From NCBI GenBank assembly GCA_046331225.1, contig JAXLRF010000008.1, positions 62,001-126,000 of the forward strand: a DNA stretch of 64,000 nt. The letters are read 5' to 3'. Numbering within the stretch: the first letter of the stretch is position 1; every line of letters begins with the position of its first letter. Position numbers and translations under genes: made by a program. Below the pieces are notes generated by a model that had not been told where the DNA came from, did not search any database, and worked only from the letters and a program-made list of their open reading frames with translations. The DNA comes from VFMC01 sp046331225. Its GTDB lineage: Bacteria; Actinomycetota; Acidimicrobiia; Acidimicrobiales; Ilumatobacteraceae. Of this stretch, positions 16,161 to 24,220 are shown piece after piece.

Positions 16161-16952
16161 TCACGCTCGGCCGTAGGTGACGTTCTGCCAGAGGTCGACG
16201 CCGAGGCGGTAGCGCTGGACCGGGGTGAGCTCGGCCTGCACCTCGGGACGCAGCGCCATGCTGTGGTTGAACTGCGGCCGCACGTACGGGCGGCAGTAGA
16301 ACGCGAACGCGAGCGCCCGGTCCTCGTCGGCGGTGACGTTGCGGCCCGACGTGTGCCACACGCGGCCGTCCATCGCCACGATCGAGCCGGCCGGCGCCTC
16401 GAACGCCACCATCCGTGCTGCCAGGTCGGACGGCACCTCGTCGCGAGTGGCGAATCGATGGCTGCCCGGCGCGTACAGGGTGGCGCCGTTGTCGAAGCGC
16501 ACGTCCGTGAGGCACCAGATGATGTTGATCGCGCACGGTTCGTTCCACGGGGCCGGCATCACCAGCGACTGGTCGCTGTGCACCGACATCGACTCGCTCC
16601 CCGGACGGGCGATGTTGGCCGTGAAGTTCGAGACGATGAAGTCGGGCCCGAGCAGGGAAGCGACCAGGGCCTCGGCGACCGGGTGGTCGATCAGGTCGCG
16701 GAACACCCGGTCGAGGTCGAGCAGGTTCCACACCCGGACGTTCGACGCGTTCGGGTCGAGGCCCTCGGCCCGGGTCGGCACCCCACGGCGCTCGCTCTCG
16801 TCGGCCGCCGCCCACAGCCGCTCGAGCGCAAACGCCGCGTCGTCGGCCGACAGCACCCCCGGCACCACGGCCGTGCCCTCGAGCAGCAGGGCCGCGCGGG
16901 CGGCGTCGAACCGCTCACGGTCGAGCTCGTCACGTGCGATCGTCCTGGTCAT
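16161..16952 (-). CDS. Phytanoyl-CoA dioxygenase (PhyH) family Fe(II)/2-oxoglutarate oxygenase
   Basis: 263 aa. Double-stranded beta-helix oxygenase with facial triad HSD (in SVHSDQSLV) and distal His in VWHTSGRN, plus Arg for 2-oxoglutarate nearby. GATLYAPGSHRF is the usual PhyH segment after the HxD strand. Start chosen at the ATG at 16952, which has GAGGGGAG about 6 bases upstream; an upstream GTG at 16982 would add 10 residues without a ribosome site. TACAGT (minus, 16991-16986) is a -10 candidate giving a short leader. Substrate unknown; PhyH proteins hydroxylate many small molecules. Stands alone. Confidence 0.85.
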   Translation of the reverse strand: MTRTIARDELDRERFDAARAALLLEGTAVVPGVLSADDAAFALERLWAAADESERRGVPTRAEGLDPNASNVRVWNLLDLDRVFRDLIDHPVAEALVASLLGPDFIVSNFTANIARPGSESMSVHSDQSLVMPAPWNEPCAINIIWCLTDVRFDNGATLYAPGSHRFATRDEVPSDLAARMVAFEAPAGSIVAMDGRVWHTSGRNVTADEDRALAFAFYCRPYVRPQFNHSMALRPEVQAELTPVQRYRLGVDLWQNVTYGRA

Positions 16953-17041
16953 CGCCGATCTCCCCTCGGTCACGGCCCGCACCGCACTGTAGGTTCACGC
17001 GATTCTCACCGGGGAGCTGTGCTGCTCGTCGGGACGTCTCG

Positions 17042-17047
17042 TAGAGT
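17042..17047 (+). promoter_or_regulatory. -10 element TAGAGT, leaderless type
   Basis: TAGAGT ends 9 bases before the ATG at 17057, so transcription should begin at or just before the start codon. Confidence 0.5.
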
Positions 17048-17056
17048 GCCCAATCG

Positions 17057-17560
17057 ATGGACACGACGCCCGCAGACGTGATCACCGACCCGGACACCCC
17101 CGAGGCGCCCGCCGCGTCGCGCTGTCCGGTCGACCACGTCGCCCTCGCGGCGGCCGCGGCCGCCGGTGGCTGCCCGGTGGTGCACACCGCCCGCCGCCCT
17201 CGCTCGAAGGCCGACGAGATCGCCCGCAGGATCCTGTTCATCAAGGACCGTCCCGAGGGCGTCACCTCGCAGCAGGCCTACTCGGCCTTCCAGAAGTCGA
17301 TGATGATCTCGGCCACGCGGTGCATCCTCACCTACGTGATCTTCCCGTTCGTCCTGCCGGCGATCGGGATCGTCTCGAACTTCGGCTCGGGCCTCGGTGT
17401 CGCGATCGGGACGTTCGCGATCGGTTGTGACATCTTCTCGATCCGCCGCTTCCACAGCGTCGAGCACAAGTACCGCTGGCACTTCACGGCCGTCGCCGGC
17501 TGCGTGATCGGCATGCTCGGGTACCTGCTGGTGCAGGACTGGATCCACCTCTTCACCTGA
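17057..17560 (+). CDS. Small membrane protein with paired CPVxH motifs
   Basis: 167 aa; family not recognised. The N-terminal ~60 residues are cytoplasm-like and carry CPVDH (about residue 23) and CPVVH (about 39), two similar Cys-Pro-Val-x-His motifs that could bind heme (the Cys-Pro dipeptide is the core of heme regulatory motifs) or a metal. A basic segment (ADEIARRILFIKDRPEG) follows, then two membrane helices (ILTYVIFPFVLPAIGIVSNFG and FTAVAGCVIGMLGYLLVQDW) with IRRFHSVEHKYRWHF between them, rich in His and Arg. Only a TAGAGT -10 precedes it; no ribosome site. Confidence 0.75.
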   Translation: MDTTPADVITDPDTPEAPAASRCPVDHVALAAAAAAGGCPVVHTARRPRSKADEIARRILFIKDRPEGVTSQQAYSAFQKSMMISATRCILTYVIFPFVLPAIGIVSNFGSGLGVAIGTFAIGCDIFSIRRFHSVEHKYRWHFTAVAGCVIGMLGYLLVQDWIHLFT

Positions 17561-17562
17561 CA

Positions 17563-17586
17563 CCCAGCCGGCTCGTGCCGGTGGGG
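17563..17586. terminator. Stem-loop after the CPVxH membrane protein gene
   Basis: CCGGC-TCGT-GCCGG with outer C/G pairs (CCC at 17563-17565 with GGG at 17584-17586), starting 3 bases after the stop. A second perfect hairpin, CGTACCG-CTCAC-CGGTACG, is at 17739-17757 and would serve the converging LysM gene. The 217-base interval between these genes holds nothing else recognised. Confidence 0.5.
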
Positions 17587-17738
17587 GACGAACCTGTTCG
17601 GTCGTCCATGTCGGCGCATTCGGGCGGTCAGGGCCGGTTCCGGTGACATGAGCGTGCGTGCGGGATCGCGGCCGCCAGATCGCCTCTTCTTCCCGAGCCT
17701 TCCGACCGGCTCGTGCTCGCTCGTTCGGGTCCCGCTGG

Positions 17739-17757
17739 CGTACCGCTCACCGGTACG
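17739..17757. terminator. Stem-loop downstream of the LysM lipoprotein gene
   Basis: Perfect 7-base stem CGTACCG/CGGTACG with a 5-base loop, 20 bases past the minus-strand stop. No T-run. Confidence 0.45.
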
Positions 17758-17777
17758 GCGACGCGACATGAACGGGA

Positions 17778-18386
17778 TCAGCAGGGGACGTTGATGCTCA
17801 GGCCGACGAAGAACGAGCTGTAGCCGTCGGTCGAGGCGTTCGCCGCGTTCAGCTTGTCGACCGTGGTGTCGAGCTTGCGGGCGACGACCGACGGGTTGTC
17901 GTTCTCCATGATCACGTACGTGCCACACACCCCGTTCTCGGGCTCGGTGGTGGTGGCGGCCACCTCGGTCGAACCCTGCGTGGCACCGTCGGTCGATCCC
18001 GCGACGGTCGTGGTCGACGCCACGGGCATGGTCGCCCCGGCCGGGATCGTGATGATCTCACCGGCGAACGGGAAGCCGGGCACCTGGTTGTCGACCAGTT
18101 CCCAGCCGTTGGCGTCGAGCAGTGCCTGCAGCGGGATGCCGAACATGCCCGCGATCTTCGAGGGCGAATCACCGTCGGCGATCGTGTACTCGATCGGTCC
18201 CGTGAGCACCGCGCCCGGCGTGGTGTCGACCGTCGTCGGCGCAGCCTGCGTGGTCGGCGGGGCGATGGTGGCGATCGGCACCTCGGCCGGGATCGTGGTG
18301 TCGGCCGATTCGTCGTCGCCCGATCCGCAGGCGGTCAGCGCAAGCGCGACGAGGACGACGGGCAGGGCGAGACGGCGACGGCGCAC
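17778..18386 (-). CDS. LysM-domain lipoprotein
   Basis: 202 aa. Lipoprotein signal (RRRRLALPVVLVALALTAC, lipidated Cys near residue 20) then a Thr/Pro-rich tether. Two LysM-like modules: IEYTIADGDSPSKIAGMFGIPLQALLDANGW...GEIITIP (about residues 67-117) and YVIMENDNPSVVARKLDTTVDKLNAANAS...GLSINVPC (about 150-202), separated by a Thr/Ser linker. The modules end in valine- or isoleucine-proline as in typical LysM repeats. Expected to sit on the outer face of the membrane and bind peptidoglycan. GTG start preceded at 6 bases by TACGTT. Confidence 0.85.
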   Translation of the reverse strand: MRRRRLALPVVLVALALTACGSGDDESADTTIPAEVPIATIAPPTTQAAPTTVDTTPGAVLTGPIEYTIADGDSPSKIAGMFGIPLQALLDANGWELVDNQVPGFPFAGEIITIPAGATMPVASTTTVAGSTDGATQGSTEVAATTTEPENGVCGTYVIMENDNPSVVARKLDTTVDKLNAANASTDGYSSFFVGLSINVPC

Positions 18387-18392
18387 CGCGAG

Positions 18393-18398
18393 AACGTA
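18393..18398 (-). promoter_or_regulatory. -10 element TACGTT, leaderless type
   Basis: Minus-strand TACGTT ends 6 bases before the GTG at 18386. Confidence 0.5.
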
Positions 18399-18563
18399 CC
18401 CGACCAGGCGCGTCGCAGGCGATCAGCCGACCTCGGCCGACCCTCGCTCGGCGAACGACGGGCGATCTGGCGCGTCGCCGCGACCGGCACGGCGCGGGTG
18501 ATCAGGTGACCTCGGCCGACCGGGAGTTCTGCGGACGGCTGGCGATCGCTGCACTCACCTCGT

Positions 18564-19487
18564 TCAGCGGGCCGTCGGGCCGAGCGGGGTCACGAGATGG
18601 TCGGGCAGGTCGCGGAACAGTTCGGCGAGGCGCGGCAGGAAGTCGCGGGCCGGATGGGTGGTGCGCCAGCACATCGCGATCCGTCTCGTGGGGCGTGGCA
18701 CGGCGAACCGCCGGATCGCCACGCCGTCGGGCGCCGGCACGGGCGGCTGCACCGCCAGCTCTGGCAGCAGCGTCAGCCCCACCCCGGCCGCCACCATCTG
18801 CCGCAACGTCTCGAGGCTCGTCGCCCGGAAACCGCCACGCTCGTTGGCACCCGCCAGGTGACACACGCTGAGCGCCTGGTCGCGAAGGCAGTGCCCGTCC
18901 TCGAGCAACAGCACGCTCTGCCCCTGCAGCACCGCGGTGGTGACCTCACCCTCATCGCCGGCCAGCGGATGATCGGCCGGCACCGCGAGCACGAAGTCCT
19001 CCTCGAACAGCGGCTCGACCTGCAGTCGGTCGTCGTGCACCGGCAGCGCGAGCACGCCGACGTCGAGCGAACCGTCGCGCAAGTGCTCGAGCACCTGCTC
19101 GGTCTTCTCCTCGACGAGCAGCAGCTCGAGGCGCGGGAACCGCCGGTGCACGACCGGTACCACGTGCGGCAGCAGGTACGGCCCGAGCGTGGGGAACAGC
19201 CCGATCCGCAACGTGCCCGCTTCGGGGTCGTGCGCCTGGCGGGCGATCTCGGTGATCGCCGCCTCTTCGCGCAGCATCGTGCGCGCTCGTTCGACGACAC
19301 GCTCGCCGGTCTCGGTGAGCATCACGTGTCGCGAACTGCGCTCGACGAGCTCGACGCCGAGCTCTCTCTCGAGCTTGCGCAACTGCGTCGACAGCGTGGG
19401 CTGGCTCACGTAGCAGGCCTCCGCGGCCTTGCCGAAGTGGCGGTGGTCGGCGATCGCCACCAGGTAGCGGAGGTCCTGCAGGTTCAT
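18564..19487 (-). CDS. oxyR: OxyR, LysR-family peroxide sensor
   Basis: 307 aa. N-terminal LysR winged helix (MNLQDLRYLVAIADHRHFGKAAEACYVSQPTLSTQLRKLE), linker helix, then a periplasmic-binding-like sensor domain. The OxyR redox pair is visible: GHCLRDQALSVC, with peroxidatic Cys (Cys199 equivalent) and resolving Cys (Cys208 equivalent) at the normal distance. It activates peroxide defence genes when oxidised. It lies downstream of ahpC and ahpF on the same strand, its probable targets. TACCAT (minus) ends 9 bases before its ATG, suggesting its own leaderless promoter. Confidence 0.95.
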   Translation of the reverse strand: MNLQDLRYLVAIADHRHFGKAAEACYVSQPTLSTQLRKLERELGVELVERSSRHVMLTETGERVVERARTMLREEAAITEIARQAHDPEAGTLRIGLFPTLGPYLLPHVVPVVHRRFPRLELLLVEEKTEQVLEHLRDGSLDVGVLALPVHDDRLQVEPLFEEDFVLAVPADHPLAGDEGEVTTAVLQGQSVLLLEDGHCLRDQALSVCHLAGANERGGFRATSLETLRQMVAAGVGLTLLPELAVQPPVPAPDGVAIRRFAVPRPTRRIAMCWRTTHPARDFLPRLAELFRDLPDHLVTPLGPTAR

Positions 19488-19496
19488 CGGTTGCCG

Positions 19497-19502
19497 ATGG
19501 TA
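19497..19502 (-). promoter_or_regulatory. -10 element TACCAT before oxyR
   Basis: Minus-strand TACCAT ends 9 bases before the ATG at 19487, in the 27-base gap after the ahpF stop. Confidence 0.45.
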
Positions 19503-19514
19503 CGCGGGCCGGGA

Positions 19515-21128
19515 TCAGACCCCGGCGAGCGCCGGCTCGGCCGCCGGTGCCGAGGAACGGATCAAGTGGTCGAACGCAGCCAGTGACGCCGTGGCCCCGG
19601 CGCCCATCGCGATCACGATCTGCTTGTACGGCACCGTGGTGCAGTCGCCGGCCGCGTACACGCCCGGCACGTTGGTGGCGCCCCGGTCGTCGATCACGAT
19701 CTCGCCACGCGCGCTCAACTCGACCGTGCCACGGAGCCACTCGGTGTTGGGCAGCAGCCCGATCTGCACGAACACGCCCTCGAGCGCGACCTCGTGCAGC
19801 TCGCCCGTGGCCCGGTCCTCGTAGACCAGCGACGTGAGCCGGCTGCCGTCGCCGCGCACCTCGGTGGTGCGGGCCGACGTGTGGATCGTCACGTTGGGCA
19901 GGCTGCGCAACTTGCGCTGCAGCACCTCGTCGGCCCGCAGCTGGCCGTCGAACTCGAGCAGGGTGACACGACCGACGACGCCGGCCAGGTCGATGGCGGC
20001 CTCGACGCCGCTGTTGCCACCGCCGATGACGGCGACGCGCTTGCCCTTGAACAGCGGGCCGTCGCAGTGCGGGCAGTAGGTGACGCCCTTGTTGCGGTAC
20101 TCGGCCTCGCCTGGCACGTTCATCGATCGCCAGCGGGCGCCGGTCGACAGCACCACGCTGCGACTCCAGAGCGACGCACCGCTCGCGAGCTTGACCTCGA
20201 TCAGCCCGGCCGGGTCGACGGCCGGGACGAGCTCGGTGGCCGTCTGCAGGTTCATCACGTCGACCTCGTAGTCGGCCACGTGCGCCTCGAGCGCGGCGGC
20301 CAGCTTCGGGCCCTCGGTGTGCGGTACCGAGATCAGGTTCTCGATGCCCATCGTGTCGAGCACCTGACCGCCGAAGCGCTCGGCGGCGATGCCGGTGCGG
20401 ATGCCCTTGCGGGCCGCGTACACCGCGGCCGCGGCGCCGGCGGGGCCACCACCGACGACGAGCACGTCGAACGGGGCCTTGGCGTCGATCGCCCGGGCGG
20501 CGCGCTCGGCGGCACCCGTGTCGAGCTTCGCGACGATCTGCTCGAGGGTCATGCGACCCTGGTCGAACGGTTGGCCGTTCAGGAACACGCTCGGCACGGC
20601 CATCACCTGACGCTGCTCGACCTCGTCCTGGAACAGGGCGCCGTCGATCGCCGTGTGCCGCACGGCCGGGTTGAGCACGCTCATCGCGTTGAGGGCCTGC
20701 ACCACGTCAGGGCAGTTCTGGCACGAGAGCGAGAAGAAGGTCTCGAAGACGAGCTCGCCCGCACCCTCGCCGCCCGTGATCGCCCGCACCTGCTCGGCCA
20801 GTTCGTCGCTCACCTTGGGCGGATGCCCGCCCACCTGCAACAGGGCGAGGACGAGCGAGGTGAACTCGTGACCGAGCGGGATGCCCGCGAAGTCGACCTG
20901 CACCGGGGTGCCGGTGCGGGCGATGCGGAACGACGGCCGGCGGGTGAGCCCGGCCGCGCCACCGTCACGGCGGACCGTGATCAGCGGCGACATGCCGGCG
21001 AGCTCGTCGAGGAGCGCGACGAGCTCGCGCGACTTGGGGCCGTCGTCGAGGTGGGCGATCAGCTCCACGGGGTGCACCACCTTCGCGAGGTGGGTGCGGA
21101 GCTGGGTGGCGAGGGTGGGGTCGAGCAC
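19515..21128 (-). CDS. ahpF: AhpF, alkyl hydroperoxide reductase flavoprotein subunit
   Basis: 537 aa. Tandem thioredoxin-like N-terminal domain with CQNC (SLSCQNCPDVV), then a thioredoxin-reductase-like module: FAD GxGxxG (VVGGGPAGAAAAVYAARKG), redox YCPHCDGP, NAD-binding VIGGGNSGVEAAIDLAG and the C-terminal FAD motif GVYAAGDCT. Passes electrons from NAD(P)H through both dithiols to AhpC. Separated from ahpC by a 50-base gap on the same strand. Full length compared with characterised AhpF proteins (about 520 aa). Confidence 0.97.
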   Translation of the reverse strand: MLDPTLATQLRTHLAKVVHPVELIAHLDDGPKSRELVALLDELAGMSPLITVRRDGGAAGLTRRPSFRIARTGTPVQVDFAGIPLGHEFTSLVLALLQVGGHPPKVSDELAEQVRAITGGEGAGELVFETFFSLSCQNCPDVVQALNAMSVLNPAVRHTAIDGALFQDEVEQRQVMAVPSVFLNGQPFDQGRMTLEQIVAKLDTGAAERAARAIDAKAPFDVLVVGGGPAGAAAAVYAARKGIRTGIAAERFGGQVLDTMGIENLISVPHTEGPKLAAALEAHVADYEVDVMNLQTATELVPAVDPAGLIEVKLASGASLWSRSVVLSTGARWRSMNVPGEAEYRNKGVTYCPHCDGPLFKGKRVAVIGGGNSGVEAAIDLAGVVGRVTLLEFDGQLRADEVLQRKLRSLPNVTIHTSARTTEVRGDGSRLTSLVYEDRATGELHEVALEGVFVQIGLLPNTEWLRGTVELSARGEIVIDDRGATNVPGVYAAGDCTTVPYKQIVIAMGAGATASLAAFDHLIRSSAPAAEPALAGV

Positions 21129-21178
21129 GGGGGATCAGGCTCCTCTGAGGTGCGGATGGGGAGAGTGGCGGCTCGTGG

Positions 21179-21745
21179 TCAGAGCTTGCCGACGAGGTCG
21201 AGCGACGGGGCCAGGGTGTCGTCGCCCTCCTCCCACTTGGCCGGGCACACCTCGCCCGGGTGGGCGGCGACGTACTGGGCGGCCTTGATCTTGCGGACGA
21301 GCTCGCCGGCGTTGCGGCCGACGCCCTCGCTGGTGATCTCCATCACCTGGATGACGCCCTGCGGGTCGATGACGAACGTGGCGCGATCGGCGAGGCCGGC
21401 GCCCGGGCGCATGACGCCGAAGTTGTTCGTGACGACGCCGGCGGGGTCACCGATCATCGGGAACTGGATCTTGGCGATGGTGTCGGAGGTGTCGTGCCAG
21501 GCCTTGTGCGTGAAGTGGGTGTCGGTCGACACCGAGTACACCTCGACGCCCATCGCCTGCAGGTCGGCGTAGTGGTCGGCGAGGTCGCCGAGCTCGGTCG
21601 GGCAGACGAAGGTGAAGTCGGCCGGGTAGAAGAACACGACCGACCAGTGGCCGCGCAGATCGGCGTCGGTGACCGGCACGAACTGGCCCTGGTGGAACGC
21701 CGTGGCCTGGAAGGGCTGGATCTCGGTGTTGATGAGCGACGACAT
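21179..21745 (-). CDS. ahpC: AhpC, peroxiredoxin (alkyl hydroperoxide reductase)
   Basis: 188 aa, standard length. 2-Cys peroxiredoxin: peroxidatic Cys in FYPADFTFVCPTE, resolving Cys in GEVCPAKW near the C-terminus. Reduces hydrogen peroxide, organic peroxides and peroxynitrite, recycled by AhpF. ATG at 21745 has GGAGG about 8 bases upstream; the longer frame to 22273 is antisense to the DUF454 gene and ignored. The intergenic region before it is unusually AT-rich, as expected for a strongly regulated OxyR target. Confidence 0.97.
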   Translation of the reverse strand: MSSLINTEIQPFQATAFHQGQFVPVTDADLRGHWSVVFFYPADFTFVCPTELGDLADHYADLQAMGVEVYSVSTDTHFTHKAWHDTSDTIAKIQFPMIGDPAGVVTNNFGVMRPGAGLADRATFVIDPQGVIQVMEITSEGVGRNAGELVRKIKAAQYVAAHPGEVCPAKWEEGDDTLAPSLDLVGKL

Positions 21746-21766
21746 GGTCGGGGACCTCCGGGAGGG

Positions 21767-21840
21767 GTGATAGATGATGTCACTCAAGATACGGTTAGTC
21801 GATCGACAAAGCACATCAATTGTCTCGATGACTGGGATAG
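21767..21840. promoter_or_regulatory. AT-rich regulatory region upstream of ahpC
   Basis: This segment is markedly more AT-rich than the rest of the window and holds the palindromes TCGATCGA (21799-21806) and CAATTG (21817-21822) plus TAG/ATAG repeats (21771, 21837). OxyR binds AT-rich inverted sites upstream of ahpC in other bacteria. I could not align it to one exact OxyR consensus, so binding is inferred from context. Confidence 0.5.
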
Positions 21841-21884
21841 GCACGGTCGATCGCCGGCAGATCGTTGCGATGGCCGTCGGCCGG

Positions 21885-21890
21885 TACCGT
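21885..21890 (+). promoter_or_regulatory. -10 element TACCGT, leaderless type
   Basis: TACCGT ends 6 bases before the ATG at 21897. Confidence 0.5.
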
Positions 21891-21896
21891 GCCCGC

Positions 21897-22358
21897 ATGC
21901 AGGACCCGCCCCCGACCGAGGCCACGACCGTCGCCCGGTCGCGGGTGGCCCGCGGCGCGTGGATGTCCGCCGGGTTCGTCGCCGTCGGCATCGGCTCGGT
22001 CGGCATCGTGGTCCCCGGGCTCCCGACGACCGGGTTCTTCGTGCTCGCCGCCTGGTGCTTCAGCCGGTCGAGCCCCCGATTCGAGCAGTGGGTGCTCGAC
22101 CTGCCCCACATCGGCCAACTCGTGCGCGACCACCGCGCCGGGCTCGGTATGCCGGCTCGCGCCAAGGTGATGGCGATCTCCACCATGTGGCTCGCGATCT
22201 CGATCAGCTGCTGGATCCTGCGCGACCGCCCGGCGATCGCTGCCCTCGTGGTCGCGCTCGGCCTGATCGGCACCGCATACCTGCTGTGGCGTGTGCCGAC
22301 GAAGGCGGCTGGCGTGCACGCGCCCGCCGTGCGGACGACGGGGGAACGGGACGACTGA
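21897..22358 (+). CDS. DUF454 (YbaN-like) membrane protein
   Basis: 153 aa. Shows the DUF454 pattern: VGIGSVGIVVPGLPTTGFFVLAAWCFSRSSPRFEQWVLDLPHIGQLVRDHR, followed by AKVMAISTMWLAISISCWI and a last membrane helix (AALVVALGLIGTAYLLWRVPTK). Three to four membrane helices; inner membrane. Biochemical function is unknown for the family. Start set at the ATG 21897 (MQDPPP) because TACCGT lies 6 bases upstream; the frame is open to 21774 but that part crosses the ahpC promoter. Divergent from ahpC. Confidence 0.85.
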   Translation: MQDPPPTEATTVARSRVARGAWMSAGFVAVGIGSVGIVVPGLPTTGFFVLAAWCFSRSSPRFEQWVLDLPHIGQLVRDHRAGLGMPARAKVMAISTMWLAISISCWILRDRPAIAALVVALGLIGTAYLLWRVPTKAAGVHAPAVRTTGERDD

Positions 22359-22360
22359 GC

Positions 22361-22366
22361 TACGGT
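22361..22366 (+). promoter_or_regulatory. -10 element TACGGT, leaderless type
   Basis: TACGGT ends 8 bases before the ATG at 22375, two bases after the stop of the preceding gene. Confidence 0.5.
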
Positions 22367-22374
22367 CGCCCGCC

Positions 22375-23175
22375 ATGGATCTGCAGTCGCTCTTCTCCGT
22401 CGCGGGCAAGACCGCGCTCGTCACCGGTGGTTCACGCGGGATCGGCGAGATGATCGCCGCCGGCTACCTCGCCAACGGCGTCAAGGTGTACATCAGCTCG
22501 CGCAAGGCCGACCAGTGCAACGCCACGGCCGCCCGCCTCGCCGACACCTACGGCGGCGAGTGCATCTCGCTGCCGGCCAACCTGGCCGACCTCGCCGGCA
22601 TCGACTCGCTCACCGCGCAGCTGCGCGAGCGCGAGGACCACCTCGACTTCCTCGTCAACAACGCCGGCGTGTCGTGGGGCGCGCCGCTCGACGAGTTCCC
22701 CGAGGTCGGCTGGGACAAGGTGTTCGACACCAACGTGAAGGGCGTGTTCTTCCTCACCCAGCGGCTGCTGCCGCTGCTCGAGGCGCGCGCCACCGCCGAC
22801 GACCCGTCGCGCGTGATCAACATCGGCTCGATCGACGGCATCCGCACCCCGATCTTCGACACCCACTCCTACGGCCCCTCGAAGGCAGCGGTGCACGCGC
22901 TCACCCGGCAGATGGCGTCGAAGCTCGTGAAGCGCAACATCATCGTCAACGCGATCGCCCCCGGCCCGTTCCCCACCTGGATGCTCAGCACGGGCGTCGG
23001 CACGGGTGGCGACGTCGAGGGCACCGACTGGAGCATCATCGGCGACCGCAACCCGCGCGGTCGCGTCGGCACGCCCGAGGACATCGCCGGCCTGGCGATC
23101 TTCCTGTCGTCGCGCGCTGGCGCCTTCACCGTCGGCGAGGTCATCACCTGCGACGGCGGCACGGTCGTCTCGTGA
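22375..23175 (+). CDS. Short-chain dehydrogenase/reductase (SDR)
   Basis: 266 aa classical SDR: nucleotide-binding TGGSRGIG near residue 17, NNAG, catalytic Ser in NIGSIDG, YGPSK (Tyr-x-x-x-Lys) and a C-terminal ITCDGG motif. Arg in SSRKAD after the second strand favours NADP(H). Substrate cannot be read from sequence; the family includes 3-oxoacyl-ACP reductase-like and secondary-alcohol dehydrogenases. Followed 4 bases later by the TauE-like permease gene, so the two are probably co-transcribed. Confidence 0.9.
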   Translation: MDLQSLFSVAGKTALVTGGSRGIGEMIAAGYLANGVKVYISSRKADQCNATAARLADTYGGECISLPANLADLAGIDSLTAQLREREDHLDFLVNNAGVSWGAPLDEFPEVGWDKVFDTNVKGVFFLTQRLLPLLEARATADDPSRVINIGSIDGIRTPIFDTHSYGPSKAAVHALTRQMASKLVKRNIIVNAIAPGPFPTWMLSTGVGTGGDVEGTDWSIIGDRNPRGRVGTPEDIAGLAIFLSSRAGAFTVGEVITCDGGTVVS

Positions 23176-23179
23176 CCCG

Positions 23180-23956
23180 GTGAGCTTCGGCCACTTCGTC
23201 GCGATCCTGCTCGCCGGCATCGGCGCCGGGACCATCAACACCGTCGTCGGATCGGGATCGCTCATCACGTTCCCCACGCTCGTCGGGCTCGGCTACCCGC
23301 CACTGCTCGCGAACGTGTCGAACAACATCGGCCTCGTGCCGGGCTCGATCTCGGGCGCGTACGGCTATCGACGCGAGCTCGCCGGTCAACGACCCCGTCT
23401 GAAGCAGCTGATGCCCGCTTCGGCGCTCGGTGCGCTGACGGGGTCGACGCTGTTGCTGCTGGCGCCGAGCGACGTCTTCGACAGCGTCGTGATCGTGCTC
23501 GTGGCGCTCGCGCTGGTGCTGGTGATCACCGGACCGTTCATCACCAAGCGGCTCGCGGCGCGACGTGCCGCGGGCGCCGCCGGCCACGAGCACCTGCACC
23601 GCGACGTCACCCCTCCCGTGATCCTGCTGGTCGGGTTGGCCGGCGTGTACGGCGGCTACTTCGGTGCGGCGCAGGGGATCATCCTGATGGCGACGCTCGG
23701 GATCTTCGTCGACGACGCGCTGCAGCGCCTGAACGCCTGCAAGAACATGCTGGCGCTCACCGTCAACGCGGTCGCGTCGGTCGTGTTCGTGCTGACGACG
23801 CACATCGACTGGGCGGTGGTGGCCGTGATCGCGGTGGGGTCGACCATCGGTGGCCAGATCGGGGCCAAGTTCGGTCGCCGTCTCGATCCGCGAGCCCTGC
23901 GCGCGCTGATCGTCTGTGTCGGCACCTTCGCCCTGGTGCGCCTGATCACCCGCTGA
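23180..23956 (+). CDS. TauE/SafE-family membrane permease (TSUP)
   Basis: 258 aa with about eight membrane helices in two homologous halves. Each half opens with the TauE signature: AGIGAGTINTVVGSGSLITFPTLVGLGYPPLLANVSN and GVYGGYFGAAQGIILMATLGIFV...LNACKN. The family moves sulfite, sulfonates, sulfoacetate and related organic anions. GTG start at 23180 directly after the SDR stop. The stop is followed at once by a tandem repeat element. Confidence 0.9.
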   Translation: MSFGHFVAILLAGIGAGTINTVVGSGSLITFPTLVGLGYPPLLANVSNNIGLVPGSISGAYGYRRELAGQRPRLKQLMPASALGALTGSTLLLLAPSDVFDSVVIVLVALALVLVITGPFITKRLAARRAAGAAGHEHLHRDVTPPVILLVGLAGVYGGYFGAAQGIILMATLGIFVDDALQRLNACKNMLALTVNAVASVVFVLTTHIDWAVVAVIAVGSTIGGQIGAKFGRRLDPRALRALIVCVGTFALVRLITR

Positions 23957-24062
23957 CCCGGGAGGGAAGTGCCCGGGTTGGGCGTCGGGGTCCCGCGGTG
24001 CGGGGCCGGGTGGGGTGACGCGGGACGGGAGTGCCCGGGTTGGGCGTCGGGGTCCCGGCTCG
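23957..24062. repeat. Tandem 62-base-period palindromic element, locus A
   Basis: Two units; the 28-base core at 23968-23995 is repeated exactly at 24030-24057 (offset 62). The second unit begins CGGGAC (24021-24026) and ends GTCCCG (24052-24057), which pair; within it GTGCCC faces GGGCGT (G-U pairs allowed). It starts right after the TauE-like stop. The remaining ~160 bases to the next gene hold only AGGAGCAGCC before the ATG at 24221. Confidence 0.8.
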
Positions 24063-24220
24063 ATCGTCAAGGTGGCGTCGAGATCGTCGACGGTGCGTCG
24101 ACGTCACGGCCCGGGTCGAGAAGACACGCTCAAGGTGTGCGGCCGTGGTGAAATCGCGGCGATGCCGGCCCGTTCTCCTCGCAGTTCCTCGATCGTCCCC
24201 GAGTCCTGCCAGGAGCAGCC

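Noticed and set aside
21767..21840. Exact OxyR tetranucleotide-repeat site before ahpC
   Set aside because: ATAG-like elements occur but not at the regular spacing of the known motif; reported only as an AT-rich regulatory region.
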